Below, piece by piece: positions 1 to 4,159 of a DNA stretch of 5,307 nucleotides; position 1 is the stretch's first letter; each line of letters opens with the position of its first letter. The DNA comes from Planctomycetota bacterium (GTDB taxonomy: Bacteria; Planctomycetota; PUPC01; JABMSA01). A model generated the notes under the pieces. That model saw nothing but the letters and a program-made list of their open reading frames with translations. It was not told the DNA's origin and searched no databases. The translations under genes were made by a program, and so were the position numbers. The stretch spans positions 1 through 5,307 of the forward strand of contig JABMSA010000288.1 in NCBI GenBank assembly GCA_013202185.1. Reading direction: 5' to 3'.

Positions 1-377
1 AGGCCGGCGACAACGTGGGCCTGCTGCTTCGCGGCGTCGACAAGAAAGACCTGCTGCGCGGGCAAGTACTCGCAAAGCCCGGCTCAATCACCCCGCACAC
101 CAAATTCGAGTCGGAAGTATACGTACTGACAAAAGAAGAAGGCGGCCGTCACACACCGTTCTTCTCCGGCTATCGGCCGCAATTCTACATCAGGACCACC
201 GACGTTACGGGCATAATCAACCTTATGGGCAGTGCCGAGATGGTAATGCCCGGCGACAACGCCCAATTCGAGGTGGAGCTCATCATACCGGTTGCCATGG
301 AAGACGGCATGCGCTTCGCCATCCGCGAAGGCGGCCACACCGTGGGGGCCGGCGTGGTTACGAAGATACTCGAGTAA
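1..377 (+). CDS. tuf: Elongation factor Tu, C-terminal part (partial at the left edge)
   Basis: EF-Tu is the GTPase that carries aminoacyl-tRNA to the ribosomal A site. Only the last 124 residues are present; the first complete codon is at position 3 and the stop is TAA at 375-377. The visible part covers the end of the second beta-barrel (AGDNVGLLLRG, RGQVLAKPGSITPHTKF) and the whole third domain (GGRHTPFFSGYRPQFYIRTTDVTG, then EMVMPGDN, then FAIREGGHTVGAGVV near the end). These are near-universal EF-Tu signatures. The usual GGRTVGAG reads GGHTVGAG here, a small change. The GTPase domain lies outside the window. tuf immediately upstream of rpmG, tRNA-Trp and secE is the common bacterial order, and rpmG follows after 32 nt, so co-transcription is likely. 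The family identification is essentially certain; whether this is the only tuf copy cannot be told. Confidence 0.98.
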   Translation, partial: AGDNVGLLLRGVDKKDLLRGQVLAKPGSITPHTKFESEVYVLTKEEGGRHTPFFSGYRPQFYIRTTDVTGIINLMGSAEMVMPGDNAQFEVELIIPVAMEDGMRFAIREGGHTVGAGVVTKILE

Positions 378-409
378 ATGCAACGGCTCGAGAGCGCAGG
401 AACACAGCA

Positions 410-583
410 ATGGCAAAAGGCAAGAAAGCCGGCCGTGAATACGTGTTTATGGAATGCGAGAAGTGCGCGCATCGCAACTATCGCACCAGTCACCGAACAG
501 GCGGCGGCGCAGCCAAGCTCGCGTTGAAGAAATATTGCAGGTTCTGCCGCAAGCACAACCTTCATGTAGAGCGACGTAAATAA
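410..583 (+). CDS. rpmG: 50S ribosomal protein L33, zinc-binding (C+) form
   Basis: L33 is a small protein of the large ribosomal subunit, located near the E site. The 57-residue product begins MAKGKKAGREYVFMECEKC and ends KYCRFCRKHNLHVERRK, which fits the family in length and in its closing KYCxxCRKHxxHxE motif. Two CxxC pairs (C16/C19 and C43/C46) form a zinc ribbon, so this is the cysteine-containing C+ type. Many genomes also carry cysteine-free copies used under zinc limitation, but none is visible here. The start is the ATG at 410, preceded by GCAGGA at 396-401 as a moderate ribosome binding site. An ATG at 378 directly after the tuf stop opens a different frame and is not used. The tRNA-Trp gene begins 19 nt after the stop, so the mRNA must be cut close to this 3' end to release the tRNA. 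Confidence 0.95.
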   Translation: MAKGKKAGREYVFMECEKCAHRNYRTSHRTGGGAAKLALKKYCRFCRKHNLHVERRK

Positions 584-602
584 CCGTCCTCGCGGCGGGC
601 GC

Positions 603-679
603 AGGCCTGTAGCTCTAACTGGTAGAGCGCCGGTCTCCAAAACCGGATGTTGGGGGTTCGAATCCCTCCAGGCCTGCCA
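603..679 (+). tRNA. trnW: tRNA-Trp, anticodon CCA
   Basis: The cloverleaf folds completely. The acceptor stem is AGGCCTG (603-609) with CAGGCCT (669-675). The D stem is GCTC/GAGC (612-615, 625-628) around a 9-nt loop containing GG. The anticodon stem is CCGGT/ACCGG (630-634, 642-646) with loop CTCCAAA and anticodon CCA at 637-639. The variable loop is ATGTT. The T stem is GGGGG/CCCTC (652-656, 664-668, one G-U pair) with loop TTCGAAT. The discriminator is G676 and CCA is encoded at 677-679. The A-U first pair, G discriminator and CCA anticodon are those of bacterial tRNA-Trp, which reads UGG. The gene sits between rpmG and secE, where many bacteria keep it, so it is very probably cut from a protein-coding transcript. 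Confidence 0.98.
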
Positions 680-683
680 GAGA

Positions 684-718
684 TCACGCATCCGGGAAAG
701 AGTTTTCGGGATGTGAGA
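684..718 (+). other. Long imperfect hairpin between tRNA-Trp and secE
   Basis: Positions 684-699 pair with 703-718 through 16 opposed positions around a GAG loop (700-702). Fourteen positions pair (two are G-U wobbles) and two are single symmetric mismatches, A686/A716 and G694/G708. It starts five bases after the tRNA CCA end. It is not followed by a run of T, so it does not look like an intrinsic terminator. A second, weaker stem (CCGGCA 724-729 with TGCCGG 738-743) follows before secE. A role in processing the tRNA away from the mRNA, or in protecting the new 5' end of the secE message, is inference only. Confidence 0.6.
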
Positions 719-759
719 GCCGGCCGGCAACAGCGCGTGCCGGGCAAGTTTGCTGCATC

Positions 760-774
760 AGGAAGTAGATGATG
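760..774 (+). promoter_or_regulatory. secE ribosome binding site and double ATG
   Basis: AGGA at 760-763 (extended AGGAAG to 765) precedes two consecutive ATG codons, at 769 and 772. The gap from AGGA is 5 nt to the first ATG and 8 nt to the second. Both are workable, and the second has the more usual spacing. The choice changes the protein by only one methionine. Confidence 0.6.
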
Positions 775-1155
775 AAAATATACAAGAAGGGTCAGGGCAA
801 CAGGGCTCGTGCCATTGCCGCTCTGGCCGCGGTCGCGATTGCGGTGTTTGGCATTGCCGAAGTCTACAGCTCGGAGGGAACCGCCATGATATTTGTGGTG
901 GTAAGTGCCTTCATGGTTGTGGTCGTGGCGGGCGGTGGCATATACCTCTCGCTCATCAACGCGCGAACGTCTGAATTCCTTATCGAAACACAGGCCGAGC
1001 TCAAGAAGGTAGCCTGGCCGCCCAAGGATGAAGTGAAGGGGTCTTCGGCGGTTGTGGTAGGCACTGTTGTTGTTATGGGTGTATTCCTCGTTATAGTGGA
1101 CTACGCCCTGGCGTTCATTACGCGCCTTATTCAAGTGTATCCGAGTGCAAGCTGA
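769..1155 (+). CDS. secE: Preprotein translocase subunit SecE, long three-helix type
   Basis: SecE is the essential clamp subunit of the SecYEG channel in the inner membrane. The 128-residue product has a basic N-terminus (residues 3-13), a hydrophobic segment at about 14-33, another at about 39-63, then the conserved amphipathic region TSEFLIETQAELKKVAWPP (67-85) and a last hydrophobic helix at about 93-121. The ETxxELKKVxWP motif followed by one transmembrane helix is the diagnostic SecE core. Many bacteria have only that core (about 60 residues), so this is the longer form also known from E. coli and, as I recall, Planctomycetota. The start could be ATG 769 or ATG 772. nusG begins 14 nt after the stop, and secE-nusG is a near-universal pair. 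The two N-terminal membrane segments are predicted by eye only. Confidence 0.93.
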   Translation: MMKIYKKGQGNRARAIAALAAVAIAVFGIAEVYSSEGTAMIFVVVSAFMVVVVAGGGIYLSLINARTSEFLIETQAELKKVAWPPKDEVKGSSAVVVGTVVVMGVFLVIVDYALAFITRLIQVYPSAS

Positions 1156-1160
1156 GAGGG
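1154..1160 (+). promoter_or_regulatory. nusG ribosome binding site overlapping the secE stop
   Basis: The purine run GAGAGGG overlaps the last two bases of the secE TGA stop (1153-1155) and lies 9 nt before the nusG ATG at 1170. Ribosomes finishing secE would therefore release on top of the nusG binding site, which suggests translational coupling. Confidence 0.6.
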
Positions 1161-1169
1161 TGGCGAAAA

Positions 1170-1700
1170 ATGGTCGTTGAGTGGTACGTTTTGCGCGTGC
1201 AGGCTGGTCGCGAGGACCAGATCAAAGAGAACTTGCTCAGGCGGGCTCGCGCGGCGGGCCTGGAAGAGAAGCTGCCTGTGATCCTCTCGCCCACCGAGCG
1301 CGTATCGGAAATCAAAGGAGGCGAAAGGACCGTCGTCGAGCGAAAAATATACCCGGGCTACCTCATGATCGAAATAGACCTCGACGATCAAACGCTCTTC
1401 CTGGTTAAGGACACCCCCGGCGTAGGCGACTTCCTGGGGAATCCGAACAAGCCTATCCCAATGAGCCAGGAAGAGGTTCAGAAGATCACGATGGAGGCCG
1501 AGAGCAAGGAAACGGCACCGGCTCCCAAGATCGAGTTTGACGTCGGCGACAACGTGCGCGTCAAAGAGGGCCCGTTCCTCAATTTCGACGGCGTGGTCGA
1601 AGAGGTATATCCGGAGAAAGGCGTAGTGCGCGTGATTGTTACGATCTTCGGCCGAGCCACGCCCGTCGACCTCGAATACTGGCAGACAGAGCGAATCTGA
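1170..1700 (+). CDS. nusG: Transcription termination/antitermination factor NusG
   Basis: NusG binds the clamp of RNA polymerase to control pausing, and its C-terminal domain contacts Rho or ribosomal protein S10. The 176-residue product has the NGN domain at about 3-105, opening EWYVLRVQAGREDQIKENL and containing KIYPGYLMIEIDL (59-71) and LVKDTPGVGDFLG (78-90). A linker with ETAPAPK follows, then the KOW domain at about 123-172 (FDVGDNVRVKEGPFLNFDGVVEEV, then VTIFGRATPVDLEY). Both domains are intact and the length is typical (about 175-185). The start is ATG 1170, 14 nt after secE. The segment GDFLG in place of the proteobacterial GFVG-like form resembles Planctomycetota NusG as I remember it. 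NusG here is encoded upstream of the polymerase gene whose product it modulates. rplK follows after 28 nt. Confidence 0.97.
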   Translation: MVVEWYVLRVQAGREDQIKENLLRRARAAGLEEKLPVILSPTERVSEIKGGERTVVERKIYPGYLMIEIDLDDQTLFLVKDTPGVGDFLGNPNKPIPMSQEEVQKITMEAESKETAPAPKIEFDVGDNVRVKEGPFLNFDGVVEEVYPEKGVVRVIVTIFGRATPVDLEYWQTERI

Positions 1701-1728
1701 CCTGAGTTGAACACAAGAGAACTCGAGT

Positions 1729-2157
1729 ATGGCAAAAGAAATAGTCGACACCGTAAAGCTTCAGATCCCCGCAGGGCAGGCCACCCCCGGGCCGCCTGTA
1801 GGCGTGGCGTTGGGCCCGCGAAACGTAAGCCCGGGCGAGTTTTGCAAGAAGTTTAACGATCAGACCCGCAATCAGCAGGGCACCATCGTGGGCGTTGTCA
1901 TAAGCGTATACGCCGACCGCTCCTTCAGCTTCGTAGTCAAATCGTCCCCGGCTTCGGTGCTGCTCAAGCAGGCCGCCGGCATAGCAAAAGGCTCGGGCGT
2001 GCCTCACACCGAAAAAGTGGGGCAGGTGACAACCGACCAGGTTCGCGAGATCGCAGAAAAGAAAATGAAAGATCTCAACGCTTCATCGATGGAAGCGGCA
2101 ATGCAAATGATATGCGGCACCGCCCGCTCGATGGGCATCACGGTGACCGAAGGCTGA
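1729..2157 (+). CDS. rplK: 50S ribosomal protein L11
   Basis: L11 forms the base of the GTPase-associated centre with the 23S rRNA segment around nucleotide 1067, and influences factor binding and RelA activation. The 142-residue product matches the family length. The N-terminal domain (about 1-70) opens MAKEIVDTVKLQIPAGQATPGPPVG. The rRNA-binding C-terminal domain holds VISVYADRSFSFVVKSSPASVLLKQAAG, GSGVPHTEKVGQ and the closing GTARSMGITV. The loop after PPVG is unusual: the consensus PVGPALGxxGVNI reads PVGVALGPRNVSP, so P26 is V, G32 is N, N34 is S and I35 is P. All other landmarks are normal and the frame is intact, so the protein is probably functional. The start ATG 1729 has only a weak purine-rich site (AAGAGA, 1715-1720). 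rplA follows after 53 nt, as in the standard L11 operon, where in E. coli L1 represses translation. Confidence 0.97.
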   Translation: MAKEIVDTVKLQIPAGQATPGPPVGVALGPRNVSPGEFCKKFNDQTRNQQGTIVGVVISVYADRSFSFVVKSSPASVLLKQAAGIAKGSGVPHTEKVGQVTTDQVREIAEKKMKDLNASSMEAAMQMICGTARSMGITVTEG

Positions 2158-2166
2158 GGGCGCATT

Positions 2167-2184
2167 TGCCGTGAGCACGCGGCA
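2167..2184 (+). other. Hairpin in the rplK-rplA spacer
   Basis: TGCCGTG (2167-2173) pairs with CGCGGCA (2178-2184) in seven pairs, one of them U-G, closing an AGCA tetraloop. It lies 12 nt before the AAGGA ribosome binding site of rplA (2197-2201). There is no T-run, so it is not a standard terminator. A short stem like this can occur by chance in GC-rich DNA, so a regulatory role is only a possibility. Confidence 0.4.
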
Positions 2185-2210
2185 CCCCCGGCCACCAAGG
2201 AAACGCCATA

Positions 2211-2891
2211 ATGAAAAGAAGCAAGCAATACCAGCAACTCAGAGCCGCCGTCGACCGCGACAAGGCTTACGACCTCGATGAAGCACTCGACATCATAAAA
2301 AACATGAAACCCGCCGCGTTTGACGAAACGGTCGAAATACACATGAAGCTCGGCATCGACGTGCGCAAGCCCGACCAGAACGTTCGCGGCACCATATCCA
2401 TGCCCAACGGCATCGGCAAATCGGTGAAGCTCATAGCCTTTGCCCAGGGTGAGAACGCCCAGGCCGCCAGAGACGCCGGCGCCGACGAAGTCGGAGACGA
2501 AGACCTCGCCAAGCGGATACAAGACGGCTGGATGGACTTCGACATGGTGCTGGCCACGCCCGACATGATGCGCATTGTCAGCCGCCTGGGCCGGGTGCTC
2601 GGCCCGCAGGGCAAAATGCCCTCGCCCAAATCAGGCACGGTAACCGACGACATCGGCACCGCCGTCGGCGAGTTCAAGGCCGGCAAGATCGAATACCGCG
2701 CAGACGGCTCGGGCAACCTGCACGCGCCCGTCGGGAAAAAATCGTTCGACAAGCAAGCCCTCAAGGAAAACATCGAAGCGTTTGTCGGCCACATAACGGC
2801 CACGAAGCCGCCCGCCGCGAAAGGCAGGTTCCTACTCAAAACCGTTCTGGCCACAACCATGGGGCCCGGCCTGAAGCTGGCAATGCAGTAG
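2211..2891 (+). CDS. rplA: 50S ribosomal protein L1
   Basis: L1 builds the mobile stalk beside the ribosomal E site, and in E. coli also represses its own operon by binding mRNA. The 226-residue product shows domain I elements (YDLDEALDIIKNM at 20-32, VEIHMKLGIDVRKPDQNVRGTI at 41-62), the L1 signature LGRVLGPQGKMPSPKSGTV (126-144), and the return to domain I, ending AKGRFLLKTVLATTMGPG (203-220). Consensus GPRGLMPNP reads GPQGKMPSP here, a modest change. The C-terminal tail stops six residues after MGPG, slightly shorter than E. coli (234 residues). The start ATG 2211 is well placed 9 nt after AAGGA (2197-2201). It follows rplK by 53 nt and precedes rplJ by 54 nt. I could not recognise a copy of the L1 target site in the spacers. 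Confidence 0.97.
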   Translation: MKRSKQYQQLRAAVDRDKAYDLDEALDIIKNMKPAAFDETVEIHMKLGIDVRKPDQNVRGTISMPNGIGKSVKLIAFAQGENAQAARDAGADEVGDEDLAKRIQDGWMDFDMVLATPDMMRIVSRLGRVLGPQGKMPSPKSGTVTDDIGTAVGEFKAGKIEYRADGSGNLHAPVGKKSFDKQALKENIEAFVGHITATKPPAAKGRFLLKTVLATTMGPGLKLAMQ

Positions 2892-2940
2892 GCTCCTCGC
2901 GGGGGCCGCACGCCCGCTTTCGATGATCAACTCTTGGAGC
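2892..2940 (+). promoter_or_regulatory. rplA-rplJ spacer structure that could pair the rplJ ribosome binding site
   Basis: GCTCC (2892-2896), directly after the rplA stop, is the exact complement of GGAGC (2936-2940), which contains the rplJ ribosome binding site GGAG. Between them a hairpin GCGGG/CCCGC (2899-2903 with 2913-2917, 9-nt loop) brings the two ends closer. If formed, the outer stem would hide the rplJ start region. In E. coli the L10-L12 complex represses rplJ through a structured leader. The analogy is inference, and five-base complements can arise by chance. Confidence 0.35.
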
Positions 2941-2948
2941 AAGAGATG
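2936..2948 (+). promoter_or_regulatory. rplJ ribosome binding site and start
   Basis: GGAG at 2936-2939 lies 6 nt before ATG 2946, an optimal arrangement that fixes the rplJ start. The in-frame TTG at 2934 would place the binding site inside the gene and is not favoured. Confidence 0.75.
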
Positions 2949-3497
2949 CCCAGTAAGCTGAAAACCTACATGCTCGATGAACTGCGATTGCGGTTTGAAA
3001 ACGTGGAGCACTGCGTGGTAGTGAACTTCTCCGGCGTGACCGCCACGGAGATGACCCAACTGCGGACGGAAATCCGAAAAGAAGACGGCAGCTTGATGGT
3101 TGTCAAAAACAGCATCGCAACGCGCGCATTTCGCGACCTCGGCTGCGACGACGAGTTTGTCGGCCTTTTCGACGGCCCCGTGGCCCTTGCGTTCGGCGAG
3201 GACCCCGCGCCCATAGTTCGGGCCATTGCCGACTGGGACAAGAAGTCGAAGAAGCTGACGTTTAAGGGAGGCATCGTCGGCGGCAAAGGTGTACAGCAGG
3301 CAGACATAGCCGAGCTGGCCACGTTGCCGCCCATGCCCGTTATGCAGGCGATAGCGCTCGGGGCCGTTGCAGCCCCGCTCAGTTCGTTCCTCCGCGCGTG
3401 CAAGGAAGTTATCCAGAGCTTCGTGCGTATCGCCGATCAGCTCGCCCAGAAAGAAAGCGGCGCCGATGAGGCATTGGGAGGCGGGCCCGCAGAGTAG
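2946..3497 (+). CDS. rplJ: 50S ribosomal protein L10 (stalk base)
   Basis: L10 binds 23S rRNA next to L11 and carries the L7/L12 dimers that recruit translation factors. With the ATG at 2946 the product has 183 residues, somewhat longer than the usual 165-175. The N-terminal globular domain contains CVVVNFSGVTATEMTQLRTEIRK (23-45), VVKNSIATRAF (52-62), FDGPVALAF (75-83) and the family landmark ATLPPMP (125-131). The long C-terminal helix, about 145-171 (PLSSFLRACKEVIQSFVRIADQLAQK), is the L7/L12-docking segment. A Gly-rich acidic tail (GADEALGGGPAE) accounts for the extra length. The partner rplL is the next gene, after a 125-nt spacer that is longer than most gaps here. In E. coli the L10-L12 complex represses its own mRNA, and the pairing noted just upstream may reflect that. 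Confidence 0.96.
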   Translation: MPSKLKTYMLDELRLRFENVEHCVVVNFSGVTATEMTQLRTEIRKEDGSLMVVKNSIATRAFRDLGCDDEFVGLFDGPVALAFGEDPAPIVRAIADWDKKSKKLTFKGGIVGGKGVQQADIAELATLPPMPVMQAIALGAVAAPLSSFLRACKEVIQSFVRIADQLAQKESGADEALGGGPAE

Positions 3498-3578
3498 CAT
3501 GTTGTTTGCAAATGTTAGTTCGTCGGCGCCCACATCCTTTAGCACAGCGATTGCCGGCGGCGAAATCCAAAGGCAAAT

Positions 3579-3596
3579 GAGGCCGCAGGCGGCCTC
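3579..3596 (+). other. Perfect inverted repeat in the rplJ-rplL spacer
   Basis: GAGGCCGC (3579-3586) and GCGGCCTC (3589-3596) are exact inverted copies. In RNA this gives a seven-pair stem closed by a CAGG loop. It lies 13 nt before the strong rplL ribosome binding site AGGAG (3610-3614). There is no T-run after it. The rest of the spacer (3498-3578) is comparatively AT-rich at its start, and I find no small gene or convincing promoter in it. The stem could mark an RNA processing point or set rplL stoichiometry; this is inference. Confidence 0.5.
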
Positions 3597-3622
3597 GCCC
3601 GGTTACGACAGGAGAATCAAGC

Positions 3623-4012
3623 ATGGCACCCGAAGAAGGCGGTAAAGTAGTCGAGGCACTCGAGCTGATTTCCGAGATGACGGTCCTCGAGCTTTCACAA
3701 CTGGTGAAAGCTGCCGAAGAGAAGTTTGGCGTATCGGCCGCTGCACCGGTAGCTGCCGCGCCGGCCGCCGGCGCCGCACCAGTTGAAGAAGAGGAAGAGC
3801 AAACCAGTTTCGACGTCATACTCAAGGCCATCGGCAACGAGAAGATCAAGGTTATCAAGGCTGTTCGAGTTCACACCACGCTGGGCCTCAAGGAGGCCAA
3901 GGCCCTCGTAGACAGCTTCCCCAGCACCGTAAAGGAAGGCGTGAGCAAGGAAGAAGCCGAAAAAGTCAAGGAAGAACTCGAAGCCGCAGGAGCCGAAGTC
4001 GAACTCAAGTAA
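3623..4012 (+). CDS. rplL: 50S ribosomal protein L7/L12
   Basis: L7/L12 is the multicopy stalk protein that recruits IF2, EF-Tu and EF-G to the ribosome and stimulates their GTPase activity. The 129-residue product has the dimerisation helices at about 8-36 (VVEALELISEMTVLELSQLVKAAEEKFGV), an Ala/Pro-rich flexible hinge with an acidic block at 38-60 (AAAPVAAAPAAGAAPVEEEEEQ), and the factor-binding C-terminal domain at 61-129 (FDVILKAIG, KIKVIKAVR, LGLKEAKALVDSFPSTVKEGVSKEEA, ending AAGAEVELK). The conserved TGLGLKEAK reads TTLGLKEAK, one substitution in the factor-contacting helix region. The start ATG 3623 has the best ribosome binding site of the window, AGGAG at 3610-3614 with an 8-nt gap, as expected for a protein needed in several copies per ribosome. 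Confidence 0.98.
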   Translation: MAPEEGGKVVEALELISEMTVLELSQLVKAAEEKFGVSAAAPVAAAPAAGAAPVEEEEEQTSFDVILKAIGNEKIKVIKAVRVHTTLGLKEAKALVDSFPSTVKEGVSKEEAEKVKEELEAAGAEVELK

Positions 4013-4019
4013 GCTTACT
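4008..4019 (+). repeat. 12-base perfect palindrome over the rplL stop codon
   Basis: AGTAAGCTTACT reads the same on both strands and contains the rplL TAA (4010-4012). It is followed by a T-rich stretch (TGTTTTGTTT, 4022-4031). As RNA it gives only four AT-rich pairs, too weak for a normal terminator. It is most likely incidental. Confidence 0.3.
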
Positions 4020-4039
4020 AATGTTTTGTTTCGAGCGGC

Positions 4040-4065
4040 GGCCCGCGCCCGACGGGGCATGGGCC
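4040..4065 (+). other. First strong hairpin in the rplL-rpoB spacer
   Basis: Positions 4040-4050 pair with 4055-4065: eleven opposed positions with nine Watson-Crick pairs (all G-C), one G-U, one C/A mismatch, and a GACG tetraloop. No T-run follows. In E. coli the rplL-rpoB spacer holds an attenuator and an RNase III cut site that lower rpoB expression relative to the ribosomal proteins. This stem is at the equivalent place, but an equivalent role is only inferred. Confidence 0.55.
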
Positions 4066-4091
4066 TGTCGCCATGGCATGAGGCGGCGAGC

Positions 4092-4117
4092 CCGGGCGCG
4101 AACACATCCGCGTCCGG
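4092..4117 (+). other. Second strong hairpin in the rplL-rpoB spacer
   Basis: Positions 4092-4100 pair with 4109-4117 in nine consecutive pairs (one G-U) around an 8-nt loop, AACACATC. An outer six-pair helix, GGCGGC (4082-4087) with GCCGCC (4132-4137), could close over it, leaving an internal loop. The structure ends shortly before the rpoB ribosome binding site GGAGAGG (4151-4157). No T-run follows, so it is not a canonical terminator. Confidence 0.5.
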
Positions 4118-4159
4118 CGGGCCCATCGGCAGCCGCCCAGGCGTACGGTCGGAGAGGCT

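Noticed and set aside
378..412. ATG directly after the tuf stop (378) as the start of a small gene.
   Set aside because: The frame overlaps rpmG out of phase, has no ribosome binding site of its own, and encodes nothing recognisable; rpmG has a proper start at 410.
1704..1724. GAGTT/AACTC pairing in the nusG-rplK spacer.
   Set aside because: Only five weak pairs with an 11-nt loop; expected by chance and too unstable to claim.
2934..2945. TTG at 2934 as an upstream start for rplJ, adding four residues.
   Set aside because: GGAG at 2936-2939 is ideally placed for ATG 2946, and the L10 family starts near that methionine.
3498..3545. A possible promoter in the AT-richer start of the rplJ-rplL spacer (TTGCAA and TTTAGC-like hexamers).
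   Set aside because: No pair of -35 and -10 elements with 16-18 nt spacing could be made; the match is no better than chance.
4008..4031. Palindrome plus T-rich stretch after rplL as an intrinsic terminator.
   Set aside because: The stem would have only four AT-rich pairs and the T-run is interrupted and displaced, so it does not meet the usual terminator pattern; rpoB downstream also argues for read-through.
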